The notes: generated from the sequence alone by a model not told the origin. Numbered from the stretch's first letter, positions 16,024-25,772 are shown. The stretch is DNA of 41,756 bases from an uncultured Prevotellaceae bacterium (GCA_946625675.1 CAMOTI010000094.1:1-41756), one strand, 5' to 3'. A program made the numbers and translations.

Positions 16024-16719
16024 ATGTTTGGCATTGGAAACAAGAAAAAGGTAGTGACGCTGGAATCTGCGGGCACACTTAAAAATTTCATCACTGATGA
16101 GGAGAAATTCTCCGTCACCGAGCTTGTAGTCACAGGAGAACTCAACGGTACAGACCTAAAACTCATCAGAGAAATGGCTGGATACACGGCATCGGGTAGA
16201 AATTCAGAAGGTAAACTCAAACGGTTGGACCTCAAAAACGCCAGGTTCGTTCCGGGCGGTGAGAAGTACGCCAGAAAGAACGACGGATACTGCACGATAG
16301 AGGAGGCAGACGTCATACCTCAGCGTGCATTCCGCAAGTGCGACAAGCTTCAAGTGGCGATCCTTCCTGAAGGGACAAAGAAAATAGAGGGACATGCATT
16401 CGAACGCTGCACGCACCTCTCTTCCATCACCATTCCTGAAGGCGTGGAATACATCGGGTCGAGAGCCTTCCGCAAGTGCTATGAGCTGAAGACCATCTCC
16501 ATACCTTCCACAGTTGTGGACATGGGCAAAGAGACCTTCTCCGAGGACGGAAAATTAGGAAAGCTGTATGTCCTTGCCGTTAAGCCACCTATGATTTATG
16601 TCAACACTTTCTTTGCCGTCGCAGTCAGCGAGCTGAAACTCTATGTTCCCGCTGAGGCATCCTCTGCCTACAAGAAAGCCACGACATGGAAACGTTTCCG
16701 AAACATGAAGGAGTTGTAG
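16024..16719 (+). CDS. BspA-type leucine-rich repeat protein without signal peptide
   Basis: A 231-residue protein (from the ATG at 16024) built of BspA/LRR_5-type repeats: IPQRAFRKCDKLQVAILPEGTK, then GHAFERCTHLSSITIPEG, then SRAFRKCYELKTISIPSTV, the recurring AFxxCxxLxxIxIPxxV unit of about 23 residues, ending with a KLYVPAEASSAYKKATTWK cap typical of this family. Most family members are secreted or surface proteins. Here the N-terminus (MFGIGNKKKVVTLE) has no signal peptide or membrane segment, so the protein is probably cytoplasmic. Its first 75 residues (VTELVVTGELNGTDLKLIRE) are the ordinary Bacteroidales pre-LRR region. A ligand or partner cannot be named. Confidence 0.85.
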   Translation: MFGIGNKKKVVTLESAGTLKNFITDEEKFSVTELVVTGELNGTDLKLIREMAGYTASGRNSEGKLKRLDLKNARFVPGGEKYARKNDGYCTIEEADVIPQRAFRKCDKLQVAILPEGTKKIEGHAFERCTHLSSITIPEGVEYIGSRAFRKCYELKTISIPSTVVDMGKETFSEDGKLGKLYVLAVKPPMIYVNTFFAVAVSELKLYVPAEASSAYKKATTWKRFRNMKEL

Positions 16720-16787
16720 ATTGCCCCTTCATATTTCTGTTTTTGACTTTTAGACTCATTCTAAAACATTTTCCAGATTTTACAGAC

Positions 16788-16820
16788 AAAAAAGAGATGC
16801 CGCACGTCTGCGGCATCTCT
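16788..16820 (-). terminator. Rho-independent terminator of alaS
   Basis: 12-bp perfect stem (16793-16804 with 16809-16820) and a 4-nt loop, followed on the minus strand by six U residues (plus-strand AAAAAA 16788-16793, partly overlapping the stem). It lies 42 bp after the alaS stop codon. Confidence 0.9.
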
Positions 16821-16861
16821 TGATTTATAGCTATGTGATGGCTATTGCTTACTGACAGGTG

Positions 16862-19477
16862 CTATTCTGTGGCCAGTTCCACCATCTTGTTCACTGCATC
16901 CTGAAGTCCGTCGGGATTCTTTCCTCCGGCGGTGGCGAAATGTGGCTGTCCGCCTCCTCCGCCTTGAATGAGGCGTGCTGCCTCGCGGATGATTTTTCCT
17001 GCGTTCTTGCCTTCACCCACCATGTCGTCCGACAATGACAGGGTCAGGTTGGGCTTCTCGTCCAGACCGGCTCCGATGGCCACCACGAGATGCTCAGTGA
17101 ACTGCCCGCGTAGCTGGAACGCGATGTCTTTGGCGCTTTGTGCGTCGATAGGGCACACGCCACTTATCACCTGGATTCCGTTTATGTCTTGACTTTTGTC
17201 GATCAATAGTTTCTTTATCTCCTGGACCTTTTGCTCACGATATTCCTCAACGGTCTTCTTTAGATCGCTGTTTTCGTCGATATACTTTCGTATGGTGCTA
17301 ACCAGGTCGGGAGCATTGTTGAAGAATGAGCGCAGTTCTGCCAGTGTATCCTGCATCTTGTCGAGCGTATCTTCAACCGCCTTGCCTGTGATGGCCTCTA
17401 TACGACGTACGCCGGCAGCGATAGAGCTCTCAGAGATGATGCGAACCATTCCGATGTTGCCTGTGCGCTGCACATGGCATCCACCACAGAATTCCACACT
17501 CATACCGAATTGGATTACGCGTACCTTGTCGCCGTATTTCTCACCAAACAGAGCGATGGCTCCCAGCTTCTTGGCTTCCTCAATCGGTAGGTCGCGGTAC
17601 TCCTGCAACGGTATGTTGGCTCGGATTTTCTCGTTTACCAGGTGCTCCACCTCACGGATTTGCTCCGTTGTCAGCTTCTCGAAGTGAGAGAAGTCGAAAC
17701 GCAGGTAGTCGGGAGTTACGAGCGATCCTTTCTGCTCCACGTGGGTTCCCAGCACGCTGCGTAGTGCCTCGTCGAGCAAGTGGGTGCAGGAGTGGTTGGC
17801 CTCGATGGCGCGGCGCTTGTCCACGTCCACGCATGCCATGAACTCAGATTCAGGGTTCTGCGGCAGTTTGTCCACCTTGTGGATTGACAGGTTGTTCTCT
17901 GTCTTGGTGTCGAGCACGGTGATGGTCTCGTCTTCACTGACCAGCACGCCTTGGTCGCCTACTTCTCCACCCATTTCAGCATAGAACGGTGTGGTGTCGA
18001 GCACGATTTCGTATGTTTTGCCCTTCTTCTGCTTCACCTCACGGTATTTCAGGATATGGCATGTGTATTCTGTGTAGTCATAGCCCACGAAGGTGCTTTC
18101 GCCTTCTCTGAGCTCCACCCAGTCGCCAGCCTCTACCTGTGCTGCGTTTCGAGCGCGTGTCTTCTGCTTCTGCATCTCCACGTCGAATCCAGCCACGTCG
18201 ACAGTCATGCCGTTCTCGCGGCAAATCAGCTCTGTCAGGTCGAGCGGGAATCCGTAGGTGTCGAACAGGGTGAAGGCCTTGTCGCCCGCAATCTCGGTCG
18301 AGCCCGTCGACTTCGTGTCTTCCATCACCTTGGTCAGCAGCTTGATTCCGTTTTCCAAAGTGCGGAGGAAAGAGTCCTCCTCTTCTTTCATTACCTTCAT
18401 CACGAGGTCCTTCTGTGCAGGCAGCTCGGGGAATGCGTCGCCCATCTCCTGGATGAGAGTGGGAACGAGCTTGTAGATGAAGGCCTGCTTCTGCCCGAGG
18501 AATGTGTAACCATAACGTACTGCACGGCGCAGGATGCGACGTATTACATAGCCTGCCTTTGCGTTGCTCGGCAGCTGTCCGTCAGCGATGGAGAAAGCGA
18601 TGGCACGCAGGTGGTCTGCCACCACACGCATCGCGATATCGGTCTTCTCGTCATCGCCATATTGCTTTCCGGTCATATCGCCCAATACTTTGATTATCGG
18701 CTGGAACACGTCGGTGTCGTAGTTCGACTGTTTGCCTTGGAGAGCGCGAACCAGACGCTCGAAGCCCATGCCGGTGTCAATCACGTTCATCGACAGCTTC
18801 TCGAGGCTGCCGTCGGCCTTGCGGTTGAACTGCATGAACACCAGGTTCCAAATCTCAATCACCAGCGGATGGTCTTTGTTTACCAGCTCCCTTCCGGGTA
18901 CTTTCGCTTTCTCGCTCTCGTCGCGGGAGTCAAGGTGAATCTCAGAGCATGGACCGCATGGGCCGGTGTCGCCCATCTCCCAGAAGTTGTCGTGCTTGTT
19001 GCCGTTGATGATATGGTCGGCAGGCACGTGCTTGAGCCAGTATTGCTCAGCCTCGGCGTCCCGTTCTATCCCCTCTTCGGGTGAACCTTCGAACACGGTC
19101 ACATACAGGTCGTCGGGGTTCAGTTTCAGTACATCCACCAGGTATTCCCACGCCATATCGATGGCGCCTTCCTTGAAGTAGTCGCCGAAAGACCAGTTGC
19201 CGAGCATCTCGAACATGGTGTGGTGGTAGGTGTCATGGCCTACCTCCTCCAGGTCGTTGTGCTTGCCGCTGACGCGCAGACATTTCTGGGTGTCGGCCCG
19301 GCGGCGTGGCTCTGGAGAGCGACTGCCTAAAATGATGTCTTTCCACTGATTCATACCCGCATTCGTGAACATCAATGTCGGGTCGTCTTTGATCACCATC
19401 GGAGCTGAAGGCACGATGGTATGGCCTTTGCTTTCAAAATAATTCTTGAAAGACTCACGTATTTCTTTTGCTGTCAT
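16862..19477 (-). CDS. alaS: Alanine--tRNA ligase
   Basis: A full-length 871-residue alanyl-tRNA synthetase that charges tRNA-Ala in the cytoplasm. Seen in order: the class II catalytic core ([59 protein letters not shown]), the tRNA-recognition helices, the editing domain zinc ligands [11 protein letters not shown] (HxxxH, about residue 560) and CGGCHV (about 664), and the C-Ala domain ending in [19 protein letters not shown]. The start ATG at 19477 is followed by the expected [10 protein letters not shown]. The mRNA leader carries two D-type heptamers and a TAACTTTG -7 box. It reads divergently from the glycosyltransferase genes. Confidence 0.98.
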   Translation of the reverse strand: MTAKEIRESFKNYFESKGHTIVPSAPMVIKDDPTLMFTNAGMNQWKDIILGSRSPEPRRRADTQKCLRVSGKHNDLEEVGHDTYHHTMFEMLGNWSFGDYFKEGAIDMAWEYLVDVLKLNPDDLYVTVFEGSPEEGIERDAEAEQYWLKHVPADHIINGNKHDNFWEMGDTGPCGPCSEIHLDSRDESEKAKVPGRELVNKDHPLVIEIWNLVFMQFNRKADGSLEKLSMNVIDTGMGFERLVRALQGKQSNYDTDVFQPIIKVLGDMTGKQYGDDEKTDIAMRVVADHLRAIAFSIADGQLPSNAKAGYVIRRILRRAVRYGYTFLGQKQAFIYKLVPTLIQEMGDAFPELPAQKDLVMKVMKEEEDSFLRTLENGIKLLTKVMEDTKSTGSTEIAGDKAFTLFDTYGFPLDLTELICRENGMTVDVAGFDVEMQKQKTRARNAAQVEAGDWVELREGESTFVGYDYTEYTCHILKYREVKQKKGKTYEIVLDTTPFYAEMGGEVGDQGVLVSEDETITVLDTKTENNLSIHKVDKLPQNPESEFMACVDVDKRRAIEANHSCTHLLDEALRSVLGTHVEQKGSLVTPDYLRFDFSHFEKLTTEQIREVEHLVNEKIRANIPLQEYRDLPIEEAKKLGAIALFGEKYGDKVRVIQFGMSVEFCGGCHVQRTGNIGMVRIISESSIAAGVRRIEAITGKAVEDTLDKMQDTLAELRSFFNNAPDLVSTIRKYIDENSDLKKTVEEYREQKVQEIKKLLIDKSQDINGIQVISGVCPIDAQSAKDIAFQLRGQFTEHLVVAIGAGLDEKPNLTLSLSDDMVGEGKNAGKIIREAARLIQGGGGGQPHFATAGGKNPDGLQDAVNKMVELATE

Positions 19478-19481
19478 GGAG

Positions 19482-19495
19482 TAAATTGTAAATTT
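19482..19495. repeat. Two D-family heptamers in the alaS leader (D3)
   Basis: TAAATTG (19482-19488) and TAAATTT (19489-19495) lie 4 nt upstream of the alaS start codon. They match the TAAATNG unit seen in D1 at 21335-21370. Confidence 0.4.
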
Positions 19496-19499
19496 TATG

Positions 19500-19507
19500 C
19501 AAAGTTA
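19500..19507 (-). promoter_or_regulatory. -7 box of alaS
   Basis: The minus strand reads TAACTTTG, a full -7 consensus, 22 bp before the alaS start codon. The -33 element is not evident. Confidence 0.55.
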
Positions 19508-19555
19508 AGCAATTTTATTTGGATTTCTATCGTTTTATTAAAAATTATTCGCCTT

Positions 19556-20455
19556 ATGCTCTCTGTTTTAATTCCAACGTTCAATTATGACTGCTCAGAG
19601 CTGGTGGAAAAGCTCTGCCAGGAAGGCTGTCGGCTGCAGAACGGATTCGAGCTGATTGTGGGTGATGACGCATCTACAGACCAAGCCGTCATCTCGGCCC
19701 TCGACAGGCTCCAGACCTTACCGGGCGTGATGGTGGTGCACAATTCCGAGAACCTGGGCCGTGCTACGGGGCGAAACCAGATGGCCCGTCAGTCGAAAGG
19801 CGACATCCTCTTCTTCATCGATGCCGACGCCCTCGTTCCCGACGACTTCTCCCTGCAGGCGGGACTTGATGCCATCCGTGATGCCGATGTGGTTTGTGGA
19901 GGCCTTCGTCATCCAGCCGTCAATCCCTGCCCAAAGGCCACACTGCGATTCAAGTATGAGAAGGAAGCGGACAAATCCCGTTCCGCCGAGATCCGAAGCC
20001 AGACCCCATATCACCAGATTTCCACGTTCAGCCTGATGGTCCGTCGTGACGTGTTTCTGAGCATTCTTTTTGACGAGCAGTGCCGGGAATATGGCTATGA
20101 AGACACCCTGTTTGGTGCAGAGCTTGAGAAGCGTGGCGCAAAAGTGGTGCATATCGACAATCCGCTTGTTCACAACGGGCTGGAGCCGAACGATGTGTAT
20201 CTGAAAAAGACAGAGCAGGCACTTCACACACTCAAAAGGCTGGAGCCGCTTATGGTGGATCACAGTCGTCTGCTCCAGGCTGTCGGCAAGCTCCGTCGTC
20301 AGCATCTTGCTTGGCTTGCCGCCCTGGTGTTTAAATCCATACGGCGTCCCTTAAGGCGCAATCTGCTTGGCCCTAATCCTTCTCTCAAGGCATTCGCCTT
20401 CTATAAGCTGGGTTATTTCCTGACTCTGAAGACAGACAAACATACAGAATCTTAG
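19556..20455 (+). CDS. Family 2 glycosyltransferase
   Basis: A 299-residue GT-A fold glycosyltransferase. The start at 19556 gives MLSVLIPTFNYDCSELVEKL, the usual N-terminal beta-strand; the longer frame upstream overlaps alaS and its promoter. Seen: nucleotide-binding VGDDASTDQ, metal-binding FFIDADALV (DxD-type, about residues 88-96), and EYGYEDTLFGAELEKRG, the galactosyltransferase-like acceptor-side motif. It probably adds a sugar to an envelope glycan (LPS, capsule or glycoprotein); the sugar is not deducible. It is followed by a second glycosyltransferase with a 2-nt gap, so the two are almost certainly co-expressed. Confidence 0.88.
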   Translation: MLSVLIPTFNYDCSELVEKLCQEGCRLQNGFELIVGDDASTDQAVISALDRLQTLPGVMVVHNSENLGRATGRNQMARQSKGDILFFIDADALVPDDFSLQAGLDAIRDADVVCGGLRHPAVNPCPKATLRFKYEKEADKSRSAEIRSQTPYHQISTFSLMVRRDVFLSILFDEQCREYGYEDTLFGAELEKRGAKVVHIDNPLVHNGLEPNDVYLKKTEQALHTLKRLEPLMVDHSRLLQAVGKLRRQHLAWLAALVFKSIRRPLRRNLLGPNPSLKAFAFYKLGYFLTLKTDKHTES

Positions 20456-20457
20456 TC

Positions 20458-21273
20458 ATGACCATAGACGTACTCATATGCACCATCGACCACGGAATCT
20501 CGTCCGTCCCGGGCGTGCTGCTTCAGCCCGCCGAGGGGGTCAGGTATATCGTGTCGATGCAGTACACGGACGAGAAATATCTCAATGAGATTCCCGAGTT
20601 GCTGCAAGCTCGGGAAGACGTCCGTGTCGTCACGCTTGCGGGCCGGGGCCTTACGCTCAACCGCAACCATGCGCTCGATTCCTCAACAGCCGACATTGTG
20701 CTTATCGCCGACGACGATGAGCGCCTGCTTCCCGATGCCTTCGATAAGATCCGTGAGGCTTATGAGACCCATCCAGAAGCCGACATCGCCCTCTTCCAGC
20801 TGAACGACATCGAGGACCGTCCCTTCAAGACCTATCCTGAGACCGACGAGCCACTTTCCTATGCTGATGCCTGCGAGGAAGGCTACTATCCATCTTCGCT
20901 CGAAATCACAATCCGCGGAAAAGCGGTGGGGCAGGGCCTGCGTTTCAACGAGCATTTCGGAATAGGAAGCCTGTTTCCATGCGGCGAAGAGGATATTCTC
21001 CTGTGTGATGCCAGCCGGAAAGGACTTCAAACCATGTTCTTTCCCGAAGTCATCGCGCAGACGATCGCTGGCAGTACTGGTACGAAATTTCTGACCAACA
21101 TCGGTGTCCAGCGTGCAAAAGGCGCTGTGTTCAGATACTGTCACGGCAAATGGAATGCCCTGTGGAGAATCTTCAAAGAGACAGTCTTCTATCTTGTTCA
21201 CAAAGGCCAAAACCCGTTTCCTCTCTTTTATCATATGTATAAGGGAATCCGTCAGGTCAAGCGCATCATGTAG
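20458..21273 (+). CDS. Family 2-like glycosyltransferase
   Basis: A 271-residue GT-A glycosyltransferase. Seen: an N-terminal strand TIDVLICTIDHGI, the segment GRGLTLNRNHALDSSTADIVLIADDDERL with a DDD metal/nucleotide site (about residues 76-86), and GSLFPCGEEDILLCDASRKG (about 168-187), the GEED acceptor-side motif of this group. There is no signal or membrane segment beyond a short hydrophobic patch, so it is cytoplasmic or peripheral. It begins 2 nt after the preceding gene's stop. It differs clearly in sequence from the two neighbouring glycosyltransferases, so the three probably act at successive steps of one glycan. Confidence 0.85.
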   Translation: MTIDVLICTIDHGISSVPGVLLQPAEGVRYIVSMQYTDEKYLNEIPELLQAREDVRVVTLAGRGLTLNRNHALDSSTADIVLIADDDERLLPDAFDKIREAYETHPEADIALFQLNDIEDRPFKTYPETDEPLSYADACEEGYYPSSLEITIRGKAVGQGLRFNEHFGIGSLFPCGEEDILLCDASRKGLQTMFFPEVIAQTIAGSTGTKFLTNIGVQRAKGAVFRYCHGKWNALWRIFKETVFYLVHKGQNPFPLFYHMYKGIRQVKRIM

Positions 21274-21334
21274 TCTTTCATTATGTGTAGTTGAACGGTA
21301 AAACGGAAAATTTATTAATATCTCAATGTCAAAA

Positions 21335-21370
21335 TAAATTGTAAATCGTAAATCGTTAAATCGTAAATAT
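21335..21370 (+). repeat. Heptamer tandem repeat, family D (copy D1)
   Basis: Successive units TAAATTG, TAAATCG, TAAATCG, (T) TAAATCG and TAAATAT fill the gap directly upstream of the GTG start at 21377. A single related unit stands at 34997-35003 and two at 19482-19495. Confidence 0.8.
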
Positions 21371-21376
21371 TCATTT

Positions 21377-22288
21377 GTGCTTTCCATCGTCGTTCCATAC
21401 TATAACCGCGAATCCTATCTACAGCGTACGCTCCAGAGCATCGCTGCTTCGGATTTCCGTCCGCTCAGGCTCATTCTTGTAGACAATCATTCCACCGACC
21501 ATTCGCGTGCCCTATGTGAGCAGTTCGCAGAGGCGAACCGCAGCGATGATTTCGAGGTTGTGCTTGCTGACGAACCTGCGGGTGGAGCTGCCAAGGCACG
21601 AAACAAGGGGTTGAGCCTCTGCCAGACGCCTTTCGTCTATTTCTTCGACAGCGATGATGAGTTCGACTCCCATTTCGTGAGTGCTGTCATGCCTCACCTG
21701 AACGACGACATCGACCTGCTGGCCGTGACTACCAACGTGTCCGTGAACGGGGCTGCTCCTGTTGCCAGGAAATTCATCCAGACAGCCAATCCTTCAGCAC
21801 AGATTCTGACAGGCCATCTTTCTACGCAGGCTATGGTTATCCGTACGGATTTCCTTCGCAGTCAGGGCGGATGGGACGAGGGCCTTCCTATGTGGAACGA
21901 CTGGGAACTTGCCACCCGTCTGCTGCTGGCCAAGCCCAGAATGAAATGGATTTGCAGTCCTTCATTTCATTGTGTCTATGTTCACGACGACAGCCTGACA
22001 GGCAGTTCCTTCTCTTCCCGTGTGGAGAGCATGCGAAAGGCTGTGAAGGCCGTACTTTCCCAAGTGAAGGGGAAAGACAGGAAAGCTTTGTTTTTCAGAA
22101 TGGAATTTATAACAGGGAATCTTAGGAGAGAGAAAAACACAGCAGAGGCAGACCGGAACAAAAAACTGACCCGCCAGTGGTTTTCCGGCGAGTCAGTATT
22201 TACCAGGTTTATCGGTGCTTGCATCCGACGATATGTGTCGTTGGGAGGAAGGGGCAGTTGGCGTCTGGCCTATTGGCTCAGCAAGTAA
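21377..22288 (+). CDS. Family 2 glycosyltransferase
   Basis: A 303-residue GT2 enzyme. The only suitable initiator is GTG at 21377 (an in-frame TAA lies at 21335 and no ATG between). It starts MLSIVVPYYNRESYLQRTLQ, followed by ILVDNHSTDHS (nucleotide binding), the DxD-type FFDSDDEFDSHF (about residues 93-104) and GGWDEGLPMWNDWELATRLL, the acceptor-site WDEG...ND.E motif. The C-terminal 60 residues are basic and probably contact the membrane. It lies 103 bp after the second glycosyltransferase and may be co-transcribed. The stop codon is only 3 bp from the convergent TonB-type gene. Confidence 0.88.
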   Translation: MLSIVVPYYNRESYLQRTLQSIAASDFRPLRLILVDNHSTDHSRALCEQFAEANRSDDFEVVLADEPAGGAAKARNKGLSLCQTPFVYFFDSDDEFDSHFVSAVMPHLNDDIDLLAVTTNVSVNGAAPVARKFIQTANPSAQILTGHLSTQAMVIRTDFLRSQGGWDEGLPMWNDWELATRLLLAKPRMKWICSPSFHCVYVHDDSLTGSSFSSRVESMRKAVKAVLSQVKGKDRKALFFRMEFITGNLRREKNTAEADRNKKLTRQWFSGESVFTRFIGACIRRYVSLGGRGSWRLAYWLSK

Positions 22289-22291
22289 GTG

Positions 22292-25200
22292 TTATCTGCC
22301 TCCACGGCCACCTCCAGGTCTGCCGCCGCCACCGGGACGTCCGCCGCCGAATCCACCGCGTCCGCCGCCCCATCCGCCACGGCTGCCGCCGAATCCGCCG
22401 GGGAAGTCACCACCTCCGCGCTTACCGCCGAAGATGTTGAGCTTGTAGATCACCTTCACCATTCCGTAAGAATATACTGCGTTGTGACGGCTGTCGCTAC
22501 GCATCATGGCGTTGATTGTGCGGGTGATGTTGCTTCGCTCGTTGAGGATGTCGTTCCATTCAAACGATACGGTCAGCGAGCGGTCCTTGAAGAAGGAGTG
22601 TGATATGCTGGCGTTCCAAATCAGTTCGTTGGTGTTCATGGACTCCTGTGCGTAACCGCGGCGGGAGTTCATGGCGATGTCGGTGCTCAGGGTCGTTCCC
22701 CATGGTGCGAGCACGTTGAGCTCCGTTCCGTATGAGAAAGTCCAGGTGTCGAGGTTGTTGTTGGTGATCACGTTGTTCTTCGAGTGGTTGTATGCCACGT
22801 CACCGTTCAGCGACAGCTCCACCCATCCTTTGCGGAATGATAGTCCGAGGCTCTGGCTGAGGTTCAGACCGTTGGTTGCCGACTTGTCGTCGTCAGGGAA
22901 TCTGAGCGGGTCGAGGTAGCTCACGCTGTGTGACAGTCCAAGGTTCGTGAATGCGTTCATCGTGAAGTACTTGTCCTTGTCGAGTGCCGTGTTGAAGCCC
23001 AGTCCCATGTTTCCGGTCCAGTTGCCGTTGATGTTCTCTGGCTTGGTTGTCGACACACCGGTCTCCTCGTTGTAGTAAGTACGGTTGGATATGGCGTTTT
23101 GCTGCAGGTTGAACCGGATGTTAGCAAAGATACCTCTCTGGTGCTCCACGTCGTAGGTGTTGAAGAAAGCCATGAGGTTCTGGTTGAACGATGGTTTCAG
23201 CTTGGAGTTACCCATACGTATGTTCAGCGGGTCGGAGTCGTCGGTGATTTCGAGCAGGTTGGTCATGCTCGGCTGCGATGTACGTCCGTTGTAGCGGACT
23301 TGCAGGTTAGTTGTCTCGTTGAACTTGTAGCGGAGGTTGAGGGTAGGGGTGAAGTTCACCACGTTGCGGGTGATGTCATTGTATTCCTTGCCCATGTACT
23401 TGTAGTTCAGCTTGGAGTGCTGAGGCAGCACATCTACTCCGAAGTTGAGGTTGAACTTGTCGCGTACCATTCGGAACATCACGCTTGCCGTGTGGTCGTA
23501 GTTCATGTACTCAGAGAACTGGCTGAGGCTGTTGTCGTAGGTCTGTGTGTAGCCCGCTGTGTTCGACATCAGCTCGTCGATGGCGCCAGGTATGTCGTAG
23601 CGGTTGTTTCGCAGTGCTTGTACCAGGTCGTTGTATGCCAGGTCGTCGTAGATGAACGCGCCTCGGTCGCTCTTGTTGTAGCGGTGGTCGAACCGGTAGC
23701 TGAACTGCAGGTAAGTCCGCTTGGCGATGGGTTCGCTGTATGTGGCCTGTATGGAGTAGTTGCGGCTGCGTGTCGGTGTGGTGTAGTAGCGGTTGTTGAT
23801 GTCGTTGTCCATGCCCGTGGACTCCCGGTAGCCGATAAGAGATGTGGAGAGCTGCTTGCTCTCGCTGTTGTTGAAGCCACCAGTGAGTCGGAGGGTGATG
23901 TTTCGTCCTTCGTTGTTCAGCTTGCGGTTGAGCTGCAGTTCGCCGTTCATGCCACGGCTGCTGCTGTAAGTTTGCTGGCGCGTGTTGCGGGTGTTCACGA
24001 TCATGTCGGCGATTCGTGCAATTTCTTCCTCGCTCTCTCCCAGTCGGCTCTCAAATTCTTTCTCTGCTGCGTCGAGCTGGTCCTCATCGTAGCTTTCAGG
24101 GTCGTTGTCATATGTTCCGGAGTTTCCGTAGGATGAACCGCGGTTGCGCGAGTAGTTGGCGTTGGGGCGGAATATGATGTTTGTCATCGTGTCCGGTTTC
24201 CATTCAAATCTGAAACCACCGCTGAGGCTGGCGTTGCTTCCGTAGCTTTGGTTCATGCTGCGGCTGAATGCACCGATAGAGTTGACGAAGTTCTGGCTGG
24301 ACGTCTGGCTCCATGCGTCGCTTCCGTCGTAGCGGTGCCAGATGTAACCTCCGGTCTCCAGCTTGTCACTGGTGGTAGCGAAGTTGAATCCGGCTTCCTT
24401 GCTGGCACGCAGTCCGTTGCCTCCACCGAATCGTCCCCATCCGCGTCCGCCGCCACCGCCGAAACCACGGTCGCCGATGTTGTTGGCGCTTGTTACGAGT
24501 GAATACTGTGCGTTATCGTTGAATCGGTTGATATTGGCGCGTCCGTTGTAGCGGTTCTCCGTTCCCACGCCTCCGTTAATCTGTCCGAACCATCCGTTGT
24601 TCATACCTTTCTTCACGGTCAGGTCGATCACTGTCTCCTCCTCTCCGTCGTCGATTCCTGTTACTCGTGCGAGGTCGCTCTTTCGGTCGTATGCCTTGAT
24701 GTTGTCGATGATGTTGGTTGGTATGTTCTTCATGGCGATGTTCTTGTCGTTCACGAAGAACTCCTTTCCGTCGATAAGCACTTTGGATACTGGTTTTCCG
24801 TTGATTTTCACTGTTCCGTCCTCTTCTATCGTGGCACCAGGCAGACGCTTGATGAGGTCTTCCAGCGCGCTTCCTGGAGGCAGTCGGTAGGCGTCGGCGT
24901 TGAACACGAGCGAGTCGCCCTTCACCTGCACTTTCGCAGCCTGAGCGGTGACTGTGGCTTCCTGCAACAGCACAGCGTCGGTGGTCATCGTGATGTATCC
25001 CAGTTCCACTTCCTTGCCCTTACGGTTGGTCAGGTCGAGGTCCACGTCCTTGGTCACGTAGCCCACGTAGCTGATTTTCATGATGTACTTGCCTTTCTTC
25101 ACGGAAGAAAGCTTGAACTGTCCATTCAGGTCCGTTGCCTTGCCGGTCACATAGTTTCCGGCTGTGTCTGTCACTTGTACGGAGGCTGCAATCAGCGCTT

Positions 25201-25306
25201 CTTTGTTCTCATTGTCAATGATGGTTCCCGACACGTTGAATTTCGACTGGGCAAAACTCAATGCACTGAGCATCATCATAGCAAACAGGAGTAAATGTTT
25301 TCTCAT
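22292..25306 (-). CDS. TonB-dependent-receptor-like outer membrane barrel with Arg/Gly tail
   Basis: A 1004-residue outer membrane protein. Residues 1-19 are a signal peptide (HLLLFAMMMLSALSFAQ). About 22-110 are a carboxypeptidase-regulatory-like domain (FNVSGTIIDNENKEALIAASVQV); about 115-245 a TonB-type plug (LPPGSALEDLIKRLPGATIEEDGTVKINGK); the rest is an OMP_b-brl_3-type barrel. The last strand ends GMVKVIYKLNIF, after which comes a tail of about 45 residues made almost wholly of Gly, Arg and Pro (repeated RGG, GGFGG and RPGGG). A second Gly-rich stretch (GFGGGGGRGWGRFGGG) lies near residue 285. No TonB box or SusD partner is seen, so a transport substrate cannot be given. The leader is about 190 nt. 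Confidence 0.88.
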   Translation of the reverse strand: MRKHLLLFAMMMLSALSFAQSKFNVSGTIIDNENKEALIAASVQVTDTAGNYVTGKATDLNGQFKLSSVKKGKYIMKISYVGYVTKDVDLDLTNRKGKEVELGYITMTTDAVLLQEATVTAQAAKVQVKGDSLVFNADAYRLPPGSALEDLIKRLPGATIEEDGTVKINGKPVSKVLIDGKEFFVNDKNIAMKNIPTNIIDNIKAYDRKSDLARVTGIDDGEEETVIDLTVKKGMNNGWFGQINGGVGTENRYNGRANINRFNDNAQYSLVTSANNIGDRGFGGGGGRGWGRFGGGNGLRASKEAGFNFATTSDKLETGGYIWHRYDGSDAWSQTSSQNFVNSIGAFSRSMNQSYGSNASLSGGFRFEWKPDTMTNIIFRPNANYSRNRGSSYGNSGTYDNDPESYDEDQLDAAEKEFESRLGESEEEIARIADMIVNTRNTRQQTYSSSRGMNGELQLNRKLNNEGRNITLRLTGGFNNSESKQLSTSLIGYRESTGMDNDINNRYYTTPTRSRNYSIQATYSEPIAKRTYLQFSYRFDHRYNKSDRGAFIYDDLAYNDLVQALRNNRYDIPGAIDELMSNTAGYTQTYDNSLSQFSEYMNYDHTASVMFRMVRDKFNLNFGVDVLPQHSKLNYKYMGKEYNDITRNVVNFTPTLNLRYKFNETTNLQVRYNGRTSQPSMTNLLEITDDSDPLNIRMGNSKLKPSFNQNLMAFFNTYDVEHQRGIFANIRFNLQQNAISNRTYYNEETGVSTTKPENINGNWTGNMGLGFNTALDKDKYFTMNAFTNLGLSHSVSYLDPLRFPDDDKSATNGLNLSQSLGLSFRKGWVELSLNGDVAYNHSKNNVITNNNLDTWTFSYGTELNVLAPWGTTLSTDIAMNSRRGYAQESMNTNELIWNASISHSFFKDRSLTVSFEWNDILNERSNITRTINAMMRSDSRHNAVYSYGMVKVIYKLNIFGGKRGGGDFPGGFGGSRGGWGGGRGGFGGGRPGGGGRPGGGRGGR

Positions 25307-25507
25307 TACGTTTATGATTTTTTTTGATTTGTGACTTAAGAGGGAAGAGCAGGCGTGAATGTTCTGTGTGGCGTGGGCTTGTTTCAGATTTGCTTCTTCC
25401 TGTTTTTGGAAAGTGGTATATAGGATATGCTGGTCTTAAAATCCTAAAATACAGAATGTTTGTTTGTTACTAGCTAACTCTTTAACTTTCCTTTTACCTT
25501 TTGACTG

Positions 25508-25515
25508 CAAAGTTA
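25508..25515 (-). promoter_or_regulatory. -7 box of the 25306 barrel gene
   Basis: The minus strand reads TAACTTTG, about 200 bp before the start codon, which predicts an unusually long leader of roughly 195 nt. No clear -33 box. Confidence 0.45.
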
Positions 25516-25772
25516 CGAATAAGTTTAATTCTGACACTTATTATTTCTTGTCCCCCTGTCTGTTTTAAGTACTTTTAAGAATTGAGCATGATGGAGGTGA
25601 TGCTGATGCGTAGTCGTGGCGATATCCACTCAACACCGGGAGTGTTGGCGGGACGGAGGAAGGTGAATTCCAGTCTGGAACTTCTGCAAATTTACAAGGA
25701 AAAAGGGATAGGCTTTCCTTGGTTTCGGAAAAAGATTCATCGTTTTGTGTGTCGGGGTAATAAAAAAAATCG

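Noticed and set aside
17951..19084. A 377-codon plus-strand open frame inside alaS
   Set aside because: It is exactly antisense to a highly conserved synthetase and has no homologous-looking motif; it reflects codon bias of the real gene.
19421..19555. N-terminal extension of the first glycosyltransferase
   Set aside because: The extension overlaps the alaS start and its promoter, and the conserved fold begins at 19556.
22177..22603. Proline/arginine-rich plus-strand frames near 22200-22600
   Set aside because: They are shadows of the glycine-rich codons of the barrel tail on the other strand and of the glycosyltransferase end.
23099..24136. A 345-codon plus-strand open frame inside the 1004-residue barrel gene
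   Set aside because: Val/Cys-rich low-information product antisense to a well-supported outer membrane protein gene.
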